Notes: generated from the sequence alone by a model not told the origin. A DNA stretch of 64,000 bases from Tianweitania aestuarii (GCF_018457165.1 NZ_JAFMNX010000003.1:186001-250000); one strand, 5' to 3'; shown: positions 18,585 through 29,009, counted from the first letter of the stretch. Made by a program: numbers and translations.

Positions 18585-19121
18585 TTGCGTATCGATGCCA
18601 TCCCCGTGGGCAACAACCCGCCGGAAGACGTCAACGTCATCATCGAAGTGCCGATCGGTGGCCAGCCAATCAAGTACGAGATGGACAAGGAAGCCGGCGT
18701 CTTGTTCGTCGACCGCTTCCTGTACACGCCCATGAGCTATCCCGGAAACTACGGCTTCGTGCCGCATACGCTGTCGGGTGACGGCGATCCGGTGGACGTT
18801 CTGGTTTGCAACACGCGCGGTCTGCATCCCGGCAGCGTGATCAATGTGCGCCCGATCGGCGTGCTGATCATGGAAGACAATGCCGGCGAAGACGAAAAGA
18901 TCATCGCGGTTCCCTCGCCCAAGGTCACCCGCCGCTACGAGAACGTGCACGACTACACCGACCTGCCGGAAATCACCCGCCAGCAGATCGAGCACTTCTT
19001 CACGCATTACAAGGATCTGGAGCCCGGCAAGTGGGTCAAGATCGGCGGCTGGCACGATGCGGCCCGCGCGCGCCAGATGATCGTTCAGGCGATCGACCGC
19101 GCCAAGACAACGGAAGCCTGA
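18585..19121 (+). CDS. ppa: Inorganic pyrophosphatase (family I)
   Basis: This cytoplasmic enzyme hydrolyses pyrophosphate to phosphate and pulls biosynthetic reactions forward. The 178 residues hold the family signature DGDPVD (66-71) with its metal-binding aspartates, plus [29 protein letters not shown] and KWVKIGGW. The start is TTG at 18585: it has GGAGA eight bases upstream and gives the standard MRIDAI opening, whereas no ATG lies near. A small CGCGC-TAA-GCGCG hairpin (18547-18559) sits in the leader. It ends at the shared terminator 19144-19175. Confidence 0.97.
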   Translation: MRIDAIPVGNNPPEDVNVIIEVPIGGQPIKYEMDKEAGVLFVDRFLYTPMSYPGNYGFVPHTLSGDGDPVDVLVCNTRGLHPGSVINVRPIGVLIMEDNAGEDEKIIAVPSPKVTRRYENVHDYTDLPEITRQQIEHFFTHYKDLEPGKWVKIGGWHDAARARQMIVQAIDRAKTTEA

Positions 19122-19143
19122 TCGGCTTCAGCTTCAAGCATTC

Positions 19144-19175
19144 AAAAGGGGTCGGCTCGCGCCGGCCCCTTTTTT
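19144..19175. terminator. Terminator between ppa and yggT
   Basis: AAAAGGGGTCGGC (19144-19156) and GCCGGCCCCTTTT (19161-19173) pair around TCGC with one G-U pair, followed by T. The A-rich left side lets it also serve yggT on the minus strand. Confidence 0.9.
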
Positions 19176-19183
19176 GTTGCCGC

Positions 19184-19474
19184 TTAAAGAATCGCCGGTG
19201 CAACCGTGGTGAGCAGGAAGGTGCGCACGAAGAAGATGATGATCAACACGATGATCGGCGAAAGGTCGATGCCGCCGAGATCGGGCATGAAGCGCCGGAT
19301 CGGGCGATAAAGCGGTTCGGTCACGCGAAACAGCATGGTGCCGATCGTGTCGACCACCTGGTTGCGCGAGTTGATGACGTTGAAGGCGTAGAGCCAAGAA
19401 AACACCGCCGACAGGATAATGACCCACCACAGAAGATCGAGCACGAGAACGAGGGTCTGGATCAAAGCGAGCAT
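19184..19474 (-). CDS. YggT family membrane protein
   Basis: This 96-residue protein has two hydrophobic blocks ([20 protein letters not shown] and [15 protein letters not shown]) flanking the YggT motif [22 protein letters not shown], then [20 protein letters not shown]. YggT proteins have been linked to osmotic tolerance and, in chloroplasts, to cytochrome b6f maturation; the bacterial function is poorly known. It is transcribed toward ppa and shares its terminator. Confidence 0.93.
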   Translation of the reverse strand: MLALIQTLVLVLDLLWWVIILSAVFSWLYAFNVINSRNQVVDTIGTMLFRVTEPLYRPIRRFMPDLGGIDLSPIIVLIIIFFVRTFLLTTVAPAIL

Positions 19475-19598
19475 GCCGGTCTCCTTTTAGGCAGGCCAGA
19501 TGTAGCCATTGCGATCCAAACGAACAAGCCTCGCAAACCGCTCTCCCGTGCTGCCCGCATCATCGTGATCGCGACCCGAGCGCCGTCCCGCTGCTTGC

Positions 19599-19627
19599 TT
19601 GACAGGTGATCTAGCGCGGATCAAGAT
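19599..19627 (+). promoter_or_regulatory. Promoter of the tRNA-Ala gene
   Basis: TTGACA (19599-19604) matches the -35 consensus exactly. A weaker -10, CAAGAT (19622-19627), lies 17 bp downstream. The mature tRNA begins 17 nt later, a sensible leader length. Confidence 0.65.
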
Positions 19628-19644
19628 TTCGGTAGAGGTGGAAC

Positions 19645-19720
<76 letters not shown>

Positions 19721-19793
19721 ACACTCTTCGCTCAAAAGACATGATGACCGTCCGCACCCGCTTGTCGCCCGACTGCGCCGAGCCGTGCGCGTT

Positions 19794-19807
19794 TTGATCC
19801 AGATCAA
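19794..19807. promoter_or_regulatory. FNR/FixK anaerobox 1
   Basis: TTGATCCAGATCAA is a perfect match to the FNR/FixK consensus TTGAT-N4-ATCAA. It lies 56 bp upstream of the 72-residue membrane protein gene that is coupled to the FNR-type regulator, suggesting oxygen control and possible auto- or cross-regulation of that regulator. Confidence 0.9.
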
Positions 19808-19863
19808 GGCGAGCGGGCATCGGGGGCGCTAGGCATTCGGGCAGACAAAGCTCGGGGGCTTTC

Positions 19864-20082
19864 ATGACAACGAACACGCGTATCGCCTTGATTATCTACG
19901 GCCTGGTCAATGCCGTGGTGTTTGGAACGGGTGCGATCATCATCCTGTCCGTTGCATCGCTGCAGGAACACTGGCCGATCCTGCTGCCCGTCATCGTTGT
20001 GGTGAGCCTGGTTGTGGCTTGGCCGATCGCCCAGGCGATCGCGCCGAGGCTGCGTTCGCGCTATGGAAGGCGCGGGCGGTGA
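19864..20082 (+). CDS. Small two-helix membrane protein coupled to FNR-type regulator
   Basis: This 72-residue protein has two predicted membrane helices (IALIIYGLVNAVVFGTGAIIIL and ILLPVIVVVSLVVAWPIAQAI) and a basic C-terminus (RLRSRYGRRGR). I do not recognise a named family. A perfect anaerobox precedes it, and its TGA overlaps the GTG start of the regulator (GTGA at 20079-20082), so both proteins come from one oxygen-regulated message. A role in the same response, for example at the membrane with the cbb3 oxidase, is inference from position only. Confidence 0.75.
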   Translation: MTTNTRIALIIYGLVNAVVFGTGAIIILSVASLQEHWPILLPVIVVVSLVVAWPIAQAIAPRLRSRYGRRGR

Positions 20083-20837
20083 AACAGCCTGACCCGGAAG
20101 ATGCCGCCGTTGCCGGCACGTCGTCCCTTTGCCCCACCTGCGTGGAATGGCGCTGCGGCGTGGGCAGCCTGCTCACACCCGATGAAGCGCGCCAGATCGC
20201 GGCCGTTTCGGTTCGCAGACAGGTGCCTGCCGGAACCGAACTGATGGCGACGCCGAACCTGCGCGACAGCTGCATTGCGCTGCTGCGCGGCGTGGTGAAG
20301 GTCTCGCGCCTCCTGACGGATGGCCGCCAGCAGATCGTGTCCCTGAAATCCGCGCCCGATCTTCTCGGCGCGCCGTTTGCACCGCCCGGCGAGGTTTCGG
20401 TGCGCGCCGTGACCGAAGCCGACATCTACTGCGTGCCGCGCCATGCTTTCGAAGCCGTGGTTCGGCAGAACCGCGGGCTCGAACATCGTTTGCATCTGCG
20501 TGCGCTGGAGGATCTCAGCGAAGCGGAAGCCCTTTTGCTGACGCTTGGCCGCAAAACGGCGCGCGAACGCCTCGCGACCTTTCTGCTCGACATGGCCGGG
20601 CGTTTCCGTCCTGCGGAAATCGGCAAGCGCTGTGACACGCTGGATCCCGCTTACGATCACGACACGCTCGACCTGCCGCTGACCCGCGCCGAAATCGGCG
20701 ATTTCCTGGGCCTGACCTTCGAAACCGTCAGCCGCCAGTTCGCCGCCCTGCGCCGCGACGGTTTGATCGACTTTTCCGATGCACGTCGCGTGTCGGTCAA
20801 GGACAGGAAGCGGCTGCGAAGCGCTGCCGGCACCTGA
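20079..20837 (+). CDS. Crp/Fnr-family oxygen-responsive regulator with shortened Cys cluster
   Basis: This 252-residue FNR-type activator has an N-terminal cysteine cluster CPTCVEWRC (Cys 18, 21, 26), a cyclic-nucleotide-like sensor barrel, the fourth cysteine in DIYCVP (118), a dimer helix, and HTH recognition helix FETVSRQF with the E-x2-SR pattern that reads TTGAT. Cysteine spacing is C-X2-C-X4-C, shorter than C-X2-C-X7-C of the other FNR protein here (35343-36065). The start is GTG at 20079, with GGAAGG eight bases upstream and a 4-base overlap with the small membrane gene; the upstream extension would run through that gene. It sits between two anaeroboxes and just ahead of ccoN, so it probably controls the oxidase operon. 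Confidence 0.9.
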   Translation: MKQPDPEDAAVAGTSSLCPTCVEWRCGVGSLLTPDEARQIAAVSVRRQVPAGTELMATPNLRDSCIALLRGVVKVSRLLTDGRQQIVSLKSAPDLLGAPFAPPGEVSVRAVTEADIYCVPRHAFEAVVRQNRGLEHRLHLRALEDLSEAEALLLTLGRKTARERLATFLLDMAGRFRPAEIGKRCDTLDPAYDHDTLDLPLTRAEIGDFLGLTFETVSRQFAALRRDGLIDFSDARRVSVKDRKRLRSAAGT

Positions 20838-20861
20838 CCCCAGGCAATTGGCGCCCGCAGC

Positions 20862-20875
20862 TTGATCCAGATCAA
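20862..20875. promoter_or_regulatory. FNR/FixK anaerobox 2 (ccoN promoter)
   Basis: TTGATCCAGATCAA lies 55 bp upstream of the ccoN start, a position usual for class II FNR/FixK activation (centred near -41.5 of the inferred start site). The core equals boxes 1 and 3. Confidence 0.93.
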
Positions 20876-20930
20876 AGCGGCGCCTGCAGCAGGTTGCTAA
20901 GCAGCCTCATACCTATCGGAGAGCCTCAAA

Positions 20931-22553
<1,623 letters not shown>

Positions 22554-22576
22554 GCCGGGCAGTTCAGGATAAAATC

Positions 22577-23332
22577 ATGCTCGATCCGATTTCCAAGTTC
22601 CTGTTCCGTCACCACCACAAGGTGGAGCGCAACGTCTCGATCCTCCTGATCTTCTCGTTTCTGATCGTCACCATCGGTGGCATCGTCGAGATCGTGCCGT
22701 TGTTCTATGTCGACAACACGATCGAGAAGGTGCAGGGCGTCCGGCCCTATACGCCGCTCGAACTGGCCGGCCGCAACATCTACGTCCGCGAAGGCTGTTA
22801 CACCTGCCATTCGCAGCAGATCCGTCCGATGCGCGACGAGGTCGAACGCTACGGCCATTACAGCCTTGCCGCGGAATCGATGTACGATCATCCGTTCCAG
22901 TGGGGTTCCAAACGCACGGGCCCCGATCTCGCCCGCGTCGGCAACCGTTATTCGGATGAATGGCATGTGCGCCATCTCGTGGATCCGCGCTCGGTTGTGC
23001 GCGAATCGATCATGCCGCGCTACAGCCATCTGGCTTCCACCGACCTGCGCACGGACGACATCGCCGACCATCTCAAGACCAACCGCCTCATCGGTGTTCC
23101 CTACACCGACGAGATGATCGCCGACGCCAAGGCCGACCTCCTCGCTCAGGCATCATCCGACGCCGATACGACGGCGCTCGGCGAGCGCTACCCGAAGATG
23201 CAGGCGCGCGATTTCGACGGCAATCCGCAGAGGCTGACCGAGATGGACGCGCTGGTCGCCTATCTTCAATCGCTCGGCACAATGGTGGACTTCACCCAGT
23301 ACGAGCCCCTCAGCCACGAAAACTTGAGGTGA
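22577..23332 (+). CDS. ccoO: cbb3 oxidase subunit II CcoO (mono-haem cytochrome c)
   Basis: This 251-residue subunit carries electrons from CcoP to CcoN. An N-terminal membrane anchor ([22 protein letters not shown]) is followed by the periplasmic haem c site CYTCH (residues 74-78) in [25 protein letters not shown], and an axial methionine candidate in ESIMPRYSH. The length and order fit the family. It lies between ccoN and ccoQ, with 5 bp to the next start. Confidence 0.98.
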   Translation: MLDPISKFLFRHHHKVERNVSILLIFSFLIVTIGGIVEIVPLFYVDNTIEKVQGVRPYTPLELAGRNIYVREGCYTCHSQQIRPMRDEVERYGHYSLAAESMYDHPFQWGSKRTGPDLARVGNRYSDEWHVRHLVDPRSVVRESIMPRYSHLASTDLRTDDIADHLKTNRLIGVPYTDEMIADAKADLLAQASSDADTTALGERYPKMQARDFDGNPQRLTEMDALVAYLQSLGTMVDFTQYEPLSHENLR

Positions 23333-23337
23333 TCGAC

Positions 23338-23514
23338 ATGGGCGACACACCAAACCTCTATGAAGCGCTTCGTCATTTCGCCGACAGCTGGGCACTGGCC
23401 GCGCTGACCCTGATCTTTGCGGCCATTCTCGTCTGGGTGTTCCGCCCGGGCTCGCGCAAGTCCTACCGCGACCAGGCCGACATTCCCTTCAAGTACGACC
23501 GTGAGAACCGTTGA
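23338..23514 (+). CDS. ccoQ: cbb3 oxidase small subunit CcoQ
   Basis: This 58-residue single-helix protein (LAALTLIFAAILVWVFRPGS) has a short charged tail YRDQADIPFKYD. CcoQ stabilises the CcoNOP complex. The ATG at 23338 follows the ccoO stop by 5 bp; its stop precedes the ccoP ATG by one base, so all four oxidase genes are closely packed. Confidence 0.92.
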   Translation: MGDTPNLYEALRHFADSWALAALTLIFAAILVWVFRPGSRKSYRDQADIPFKYDRENR

Positions 23515-23515
23515 G

Positions 23516-24457
23516 ATGACTGACATCGGTGCAGACAAGGGTTTCCCCCGCGTTCCCGGATCCGAGCCTTCCCGAGGCGAGGTCGACCAGCCGACGGGCA
23601 CCGCGACCACTGGCCATGAATGGGACGGCATCAAGGAACTGAATACGCCGATGCCGCGCTGGTGGCTGTGGGTGTTCTACGCCACGCATGTCTTCGCGCT
23701 GGCCTATATCATCCTGTATCCATCGATCCCGCTTCTGCGCGACAGCACCACCGGCCTGCTTGGCTGGCATTCACGCTCCGAAGTGGCGCAGGAGATCGAC
23801 ACTGCCGAAACGGCGCGTGCGACACTCTACGCCCAGATCCGCGATCTGCCGGTGGAAGAGATCGTTCGCAATGACGAGCTACGCGAAACCGCGTTTCGCG
23901 GCGGCGCTTCGGCCTTCAAGGTCAACTGCGTGCAGTGCCACGGCGCGGATGCGTCCGGCAGCCCGGGCTTTGCCAACCTGCAGGACGACGACTGGATCTG
24001 GGGCGGCACGCTGGCCGACATCCAGACCACCATTACCCATGGCGTGCGCTTTGCCGGTGACGACGACACACGCTACTCGGAAATGCCCGCATTCGGCCGT
24101 GACGGCATTCTCGAGCCTCAGCAGATCCGTGCGGTTGCCCGCCACGTTCTGGCGCTGAGCCAGTCTGGCGAGGACAATGCGGAAGGCGCCGAGATCTATG
24201 CCCAGAACTGTGCGTCCTGCCATGGCGAACGCGGCGAAGGCAGCCGCGACATGGGTGCGCCGAAGCTGAACGACCAGATCTGGCTTTATTCCTCGGCTTT
24301 GCCGGATATCGAACGCCAGATCACCGCGCCGCGCCATGGCGCGATGCCGGCATGGGGCCAGCGCCTCGACCCCGCCACCATCAAGCAGCTGACCATCTAT
24401 GTTCATGCGCTCGGCGGCGGCGAGGCTTCGACGCAAGACGACGCGGCAACGCAGTAG
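23516..24457 (+). CDS. ccoP: cbb3 oxidase subunit III CcoP (di-haem cytochrome c)
   Basis: CcoP accepts electrons from cytochrome c or a copper protein and passes them to CcoO. The 313 residues start with a cytoplasmic segment, then a membrane helix (RWWLWVFYATHVFALAYIILY) and two cytochrome c domains with haem sites CVQCH near residue 138 and CASCH near 232. Tyr/Met ligand contexts GVRFAGDDDTRYSEMPAFG and ITAPRHGAMPAWG fit axial ligation. The ATG at 23516 is one base past the ccoQ stop. A strong hairpin follows the gene. Confidence 0.97.
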   Translation: MTDIGADKGFPRVPGSEPSRGEVDQPTGTATTGHEWDGIKELNTPMPRWWLWVFYATHVFALAYIILYPSIPLLRDSTTGLLGWHSRSEVAQEIDTAETARATLYAQIRDLPVEEIVRNDELRETAFRGGASAFKVNCVQCHGADASGSPGFANLQDDDWIWGGTLADIQTTITHGVRFAGDDDTRYSEMPAFGRDGILEPQQIRAVARHVLALSQSGEDNAEGAEIYAQNCASCHGERGEGSRDMGAPKLNDQIWLYSSALPDIERQITAPRHGAMPAWGQRLDPATIKQLTIYVHALGGGEASTQDDAATQ

Positions 24458-24465
24458 AGACCGAG

Positions 24466-24504
24466 CACTGCCGGGACGCGACGCAAGGTCGCTGCCCGGC
24501 AGTG
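24466..24504 (+). terminator. Hairpin after ccoP
   Basis: CACTGCCGGG (24466-24475) pairs perfectly with CCCGGCAGTG (24495-24504), and an inner GCGAC/GTCGC (24478-24482, 24488-24492) extends it around GCAAG. There is no T run, so it may attenuate or protect the ccoNOQP message rather than terminate fully. It separates the oxidase operon from the assembly operon. Confidence 0.65.
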
Positions 24505-24521
24505 TCCTACCGGGCTCGACC

Positions 24522-24535
24522 TTGATCCAGATCAA
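24522..24535. promoter_or_regulatory. FNR/FixK anaerobox 3 (ccoG promoter)
   Basis: TTGATCCAGATCAA lies 34 bp upstream of the ccoG ATG, giving the assembly operon its own oxygen-regulated promoter, as known for fixGHIS in rhizobia. Confidence 0.92.
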
Positions 24536-24569
24536 AGTCGGTTCGCTTGCCGAGGCGTAAAACGCCGAC

Positions 24570-26105
24570 ATGGCCACCTTGCTCGACACCATCCAAAGCG
24601 ACCCGCGCGGCACCCAAGTGCCCGCCGAGAACGCCACCCCCGTCAACAATCACGAGTTTCGCGCCGATTACGAAGCGCGGCGCAAGATCTTCCCCTCGCG
24701 CGTGCAGGGTTTCTACCGCCGCCTGAAGTGGATCCTGGTGGCGGTTCTGCTCGGCATTTATTGGCTGACGCCCTGGATCCGCTGGGATCGTGGACCGCAC
24801 GCGCCGGATCAGGCGGTTCTGCTCGATCTCGCCCACCGCCGCTTCTATTTCTTTGCGATCGAAATCTGGCCGCAGGAATTCTATTACGTCGCCGGCCTGC
24901 TGATCATGGCGGGCCTCGGCCTGTTCCTCGTCACGTCGGTGGCCGGCCGCGCCTGGTGCGGCTATGCCTGCCCGCAAACGGTGTGGACCGACCTGTTCAT
25001 CCAGGTGGAGCGCTGGGTGGAAGGCGACCGCAACGCCCGCATGAAGCTCGACGCGGCGCCATGGACTTTCAACAAATGGCGCAAGCGGCTGACGGTCTGG
25101 GCCTCTTGGATCCTGATCTCGGTGGCAACGGGCGGCGCCTGGGTGTTCTACTTCGCCGATGCGCCGACGCTCGCCCGCGAGATCGTGACGCTGCAGGCTG
25201 CTCCCACCGCTTACTTCACCATCCTGACGCTGGCTGCGACCACCTTCTGGCTCGCCGGCTTCATGCGCGAACAGGTCTGCACCTATATGTGCCCCTGGCC
25301 GCGCATTCAGGGCACGATGCTCGACGAGAACTCGCTGATCGTCACCTATAATGACTGGCGCGGCGAACCCCGCTCGCGCCACGCCAAGAAGGCGGCGGCG
25401 CAAGGGCTCGATGTCGGCGATTGCGTGGATTGTAACGCCTGCGTAGCCGCCTGCCCGATGGGCATCGACATTCGCGACGGCCAGCAGCTCGAATGCATCA
25501 CCTGCGCGCTGTGCATCGACGCCTGCGATACGGTGATGGACAAGATCGGCAAGCCGCTCGGGCTGATCTCCTATTCCACGCTGGTTGATTTCGAGCACCA
25601 TACGCAGACAACGAAGGCGCAAGGGCGCGAAGCGGCCAAGAGCGAGCAGAAGCGCGTGTCGTTCGCCCGCTTGGCCAGGCCGCGTACGATCCTTTACCTC
25701 ACGCTGTGGACGGCAATCGGGCTCGGCATGCTGTTCGTGCTGTTCACACGCGGCCATCTCGACGTCACCGTGCTGCACGACCGCGCGCCGCTTTACACCA
25801 CCCTGTCCGATGGCTCGGTGCGCAATGGCTACACGCTGAAACTCGCCAGCAAGACGCTGGAAGATCGGCCGCTCCAGCTTCAGCTCGAAGGACTTGACGA
25901 TGCGGTGATGTGGACGCCCGAAACGGAAACGCGGGCGCGGTCCCTGACGGTGATCGTTCCCCCCGATGCGGTGCGCGATCTGCGCGTTTTCGTCAGCCGT
26001 CCGCGCGGTGCCGCGCCCGACAGGTTCACCTTCGTTCTGACCGATCCCCAAAGCGGCGAAACGGTTTCGAGCACGGCGCAATTCGAGGCAGGAGCCAGGC
26101 CATGA
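24570..26105 (+). CDS. ccoG: cbb3 oxidase accessory protein CcoG/FixG (polyferredoxin)
   Basis: CcoG is a membrane ferredoxin-like protein that reduces Cu(II) for delivery to the cbb3 oxidase. The 511 residues have several membrane helices, early cysteine motifs (GRAWCGYACPQTVWTD and EQVCTYMCPWPR), then two 4Fe-4S sites in CVDCNACVAACP and CITCALCIDACD near residues 286-320. A C-terminal periplasmic Ig-like domain follows the last helix. The stop overlaps ccoH (ATGA). It opens the ccoGHIS operon. Confidence 0.97.
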   Translation: MATLLDTIQSDPRGTQVPAENATPVNNHEFRADYEARRKIFPSRVQGFYRRLKWILVAVLLGIYWLTPWIRWDRGPHAPDQAVLLDLAHRRFYFFAIEIWPQEFYYVAGLLIMAGLGLFLVTSVAGRAWCGYACPQTVWTDLFIQVERWVEGDRNARMKLDAAPWTFNKWRKRLTVWASWILISVATGGAWVFYFADAPTLAREIVTLQAAPTAYFTILTLAATTFWLAGFMREQVCTYMCPWPRIQGTMLDENSLIVTYNDWRGEPRSRHAKKAAAQGLDVGDCVDCNACVAACPMGIDIRDGQQLECITCALCIDACDTVMDKIGKPLGLISYSTLVDFEHHTQTTKAQGREAAKSEQKRVSFARLARPRTILYLTLWTAIGLGMLFVLFTRGHLDVTVLHDRAPLYTTLSDGSVRNGYTLKLASKTLEDRPLQLQLEGLDDAVMWTPETETRARSLTVIVPPDAVRDLRVFVSRPRGAAPDRFTFVLTDPQSGETVSSTAQFEAGARP

Positions 26106-26581
26106 GCATCATTCCACGCGACGGACATCCGTTCACCGGCTGGCATATGCTGGGTGTGGTGTTCCTGTTTTTCGGCACCATCATCTCGGTCAATATCGCG
26201 ATGGCCTATTGGGCGGTCAGCACCTTTCCCGGCCTCAATGCGCATAATTCCTATGTCGCGAGCCAGAACTACAACCTCCTCCTGAAAGACGCCGCCGCGC
26301 AGGAGAAACGCGGCTGGCAGGGCAGGCTGACTGTCGATGACGGGCGTCCGATGCTGACGCTGCGTGACCGCGAAGGCTCGGCGATCCATGGCCTCGACGT
26401 GGCGGTTCTGGCTGGGCGCCCGTCCAATGCCTCCACCGATCGCGAGCTGACGCTGGCGCCAGTGCCCAACGGCTACCGCGCCGACCAGGCGCTCGAACGC
26501 GGTCGCTGGCTGGTGGAGATCGAAGCGCGCCGAAACAACGAGCTTCTTTGGCGCCAAACCAAGTCCATCACCGTCGAGTGA
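26102..26581 (+). CDS. ccoH: cbb3 oxidase assembly protein CcoH/FixH
   Basis: This 159-residue FixH-family protein has one N-terminal membrane helix (GWHMLGVVFLFFGTIISVNIAMAYWAV) and a periplasmic domain with SYVASQNYN and the C-terminal W-x-V-E-I pattern (GRWLVEIEARRNNELLWRQ). It interacts with oxidase subunits during assembly. Start overlaps the ccoG stop. The ccoI start is 14 bp downstream. Confidence 0.95.
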   Translation: MSIIPRDGHPFTGWHMLGVVFLFFGTIISVNIAMAYWAVSTFPGLNAHNSYVASQNYNLLLKDAAAQEKRGWQGRLTVDDGRPMLTLRDREGSAIHGLDVAVLAGRPSNASTDRELTLAPVPNGYRADQALERGRWLVEIEARRNNELLWRQTKSITVE

Positions 26582-26595
26582 AAAAGCAGCCCATC

Positions 26596-28827
26596 ATGAG
26601 CGCCACCACCACCCTGTCTTCCCCCATCCGGCTGATCGATCCGGCCTTTATCCGTACGGCGAAGGACGGCACGCGCAGCCTCGACCTGCTCGTCGACGAC
26701 ATGCATTGCGCCGGCTGTCTTGCCAAGGTCGAGCGCACGGCATCAGCCGTGCCGGGCGTCGCGCATGCCCGCGCCAATCTCACAACCAAGCGCCTGGCGG
26801 TGGATCTCGATCCCAGTGGCTCGCCGGAAGCGGTGCTTGAAGCGCTGCACAAGGTCGGTCGCTCCGCGCGGCCCTTCGATCCCGGCGTTGCAAGCGACAC
26901 CAAGAACGAAGCGAGCGAGTTGATGCGCTGCATGGCTGTGGCCGGTTTTGCATCCATGAACGTGATGCTCTTGTCGGTTTCCGTCTGGTCGGGTGCGGAT
27001 GGCACGACGCGCGACCTGTTCTACTGGCTGTCGGCGATGATCGCGATCCCGACCGTAATCTATTCCGGCCGTCCCTTCTTTCGCTCGGCCTGGAACGCGT
27101 TGCGCTACGGCCGCACCAACATGGACGTGCCGATCGCCATCGGCGTTCTCGGCGCCACCGCCTTGTCGCTCTACGAAACCATCACCAGCGGTGAACATGC
27201 CTGGTTCGACGGTTCGGTCGCGCTTTTGTTCTTTCTTCTTGTCGGCCGTGTGCTCGACAACCGCATGCGCGATGTCGCGCGCGGCGCCGCAGCCCGGCTG
27301 CTGACGCTGGCGCCGACGGTGGCGAGCCTTGTGCTTCCCGATGGCCGCGCCCGCGACATTCCGATCAGCTCGGTGCGGATCGGCGACACCTTGCGCGTTC
27401 TTCCCGGCGAGCGCGTGCCGGTGGATGGGATCGTCACATCGGGCGCCAGCGATCTCGATCGCGCGTTGCTCACCGGCGAATCCGTGCCGGAAGCGGTTGG
27501 GGAAGGCGCGGCGATCCATGCCGGCGCCAACAACCTGACCGGCCCGCTCGAAATGCGCGCCACCGCACCTGCCAACGAAACGGTGCTCGCCGGCATCATC
27601 CGGCTGATGGAAAAGGTCGAACGCCCCGACGGCCGCTTCGTGCGCCTGGCCGATCGCGCCTCGCGCCTTTATGCGCCGGCCGTTCATTCGGCGGCCTTCC
27701 TGACGCTGATCGGCTGGCTCGTGCTGGGCTTCGGCGTGCATGCGGCCGTGACCGCTGCGGTTGCCGTTCTCATCATCACCTGCCCCTGTGCGCTCGGCCT
27801 CGCCGTTCCCGCCGTGCAGGTCGTGGCCGCCGGACGGCTTCTGTCTGCCGGTATCATCCTCAAGGATGGCGCAGCGCTCGAAAAGCTGTCGGAAGTGGAC
27901 ACGGTGGTGTTCGACAAGACGGGCACGCTGACTTTGGGCACCCCGCGTCTGGTGCAAGGACCTGAAGCGGGCGACGCCTGGGCGGTCTCCGCCGCCTTGG
28001 CTGGAGGCAGCCGCCATCCCCTGTCACGCGCTTTGGCTGAAGCAGCGGACGCGCAAAATATCCGCGCTGCTCCGGTGACCGATCTCGCAGAGCGCCCCGG
28101 CTTCGGTGTCGAGGCCCGATGGAACGGCCTGCCCGTGCGGCTTGGCCGCGCTCAGTGGGTCGACGCACCCACCGATAGACGATCGGGCCTGTCGGAGGTC
28201 TGGCTACGGATTGGTGATGATGAACCGCAGGCTTTTCTGTTCAGCGACGAGTTGCGTTCGGATGCCAAGGCAACGATTGCCGAACTGGAAGCGCTCGGCC
28301 TCGATATCCGTTTGGTTTCCGGCGATGCCCAGGGCGCGGTCGAACGGATCGCGGCGCAGGCCGGTATCAGCCAAAGCCTCAGCAACTGCCTGCCGGGCGG
28401 CAAGGTCGAAGCGCTGGAGGTTCTTGCGAAGGAAGGCCGCAAGGTGCTGATGGTGGGTGACGGCCTGAACGATGCTCCGGCGCTCGCTGCCGCGCATGTG
28501 TCGATGTCGCCGGCATCCGGTGCCGATATCGCACAGGCCGCCGCCGGGATCGTGTTCACCGGCGAACAGCTCGGGCCTGTACTGCAAAGCATCGTTACGG
28601 CCCGCAAGGCGCGCCGCAAGATCTCGGGCAATTTCGCTTTGGCGGTGGGCTACAACATCATCGCCGTGCCGATCGCCGTGCTCGGCTTCGCCACGCCGCT
28701 GATCGCCGCCGTGTCGATGTCGGCGTCCTCGATCCTGGTGATCGCCAATGCGCTGACGCTCGGGCTTTCCCTGCGCCGGATCGGGACACGCCACCCCACG
28801 AAGCCTGTTGCCGGGAGCGTTTCATGA
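26596..28827 (+). CDS. ccoI: Copper P1B-type ATPase CcoI/FixI
   Basis: CcoI exports Cu(I) across the inner membrane for the CuB centre of cbb3 oxidase. The 743 residues carry a heavy-metal-associated domain with MHCAGC (Cys 38 and 41), the transmembrane metal site CPC near residue 396 (TCPCALGLAVP), the phosphorylated Asp in DKTGTLT near 440, and GDGLNDAPAL in the hinge. The ATG at 26596 was preferred to an upstream in-frame start lying within ccoH. Its stop overlaps ccoS by 4 bp. Confidence 0.97.
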   Translation: MSATTTLSSPIRLIDPAFIRTAKDGTRSLDLLVDDMHCAGCLAKVERTASAVPGVAHARANLTTKRLAVDLDPSGSPEAVLEALHKVGRSARPFDPGVASDTKNEASELMRCMAVAGFASMNVMLLSVSVWSGADGTTRDLFYWLSAMIAIPTVIYSGRPFFRSAWNALRYGRTNMDVPIAIGVLGATALSLYETITSGEHAWFDGSVALLFFLLVGRVLDNRMRDVARGAAARLLTLAPTVASLVLPDGRARDIPISSVRIGDTLRVLPGERVPVDGIVTSGASDLDRALLTGESVPEAVGEGAAIHAGANNLTGPLEMRATAPANETVLAGIIRLMEKVERPDGRFVRLADRASRLYAPAVHSAAFLTLIGWLVLGFGVHAAVTAAVAVLIITCPCALGLAVPAVQVVAAGRLLSAGIILKDGAALEKLSEVDTVVFDKTGTLTLGTPRLVQGPEAGDAWAVSAALAGGSRHPLSRALAEAADAQNIRAAPVTDLAERPGFGVEARWNGLPVRLGRAQWVDAPTDRRSGLSEVWLRIGDDEPQAFLFSDELRSDAKATIAELEALGLDIRLVSGDAQGAVERIAAQAGISQSLSNCLPGGKVEALEVLAKEGRKVLMVGDGLNDAPALAAAHVSMSPASGADIAQAAAGIVFTGEQLGPVLQSIVTARKARRKISGNFALAVGYNIIAVPIAVLGFATPLIAAVSMSASSILVIANALTLGLSLRRIGTRHPTKPVAGSVS

Positions 28828-29009
28828 GTGCCCTGCTCGGCCTGATCCCGATCGCGCTCGGCTTCGGCATTCTGGCGCTTCTCGTCTTCCTGTGGTCGCT
28901 GAAGAACGGCCAATATGACGATCTCGACGGCGCCGCCGCCCGCATCCTGATCGACGACGAACAGCCGGCCGACACCAATCCGGACAAAAAGGAACAGCGC
29001 CATGTTTGA
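28824..29009 (+). CDS. ccoS: cbb3 oxidase maturation protein CcoS
   Basis: CcoS is a 61-residue single-helix protein (LLGLIPIALGFGILALLVFLWSL) followed by the family motif KNGQYDDLDGAAARIL. It is needed for cofactor insertion into the oxidase. It overlaps ccoI (ATGA) and, by 8 bp, the next membrane gene. Confidence 0.95.
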   Translation: MSALLGLIPIALGFGILALLVFLWSLKNGQYDDLDGAAARILIDDEQPADTNPDKKEQRHV

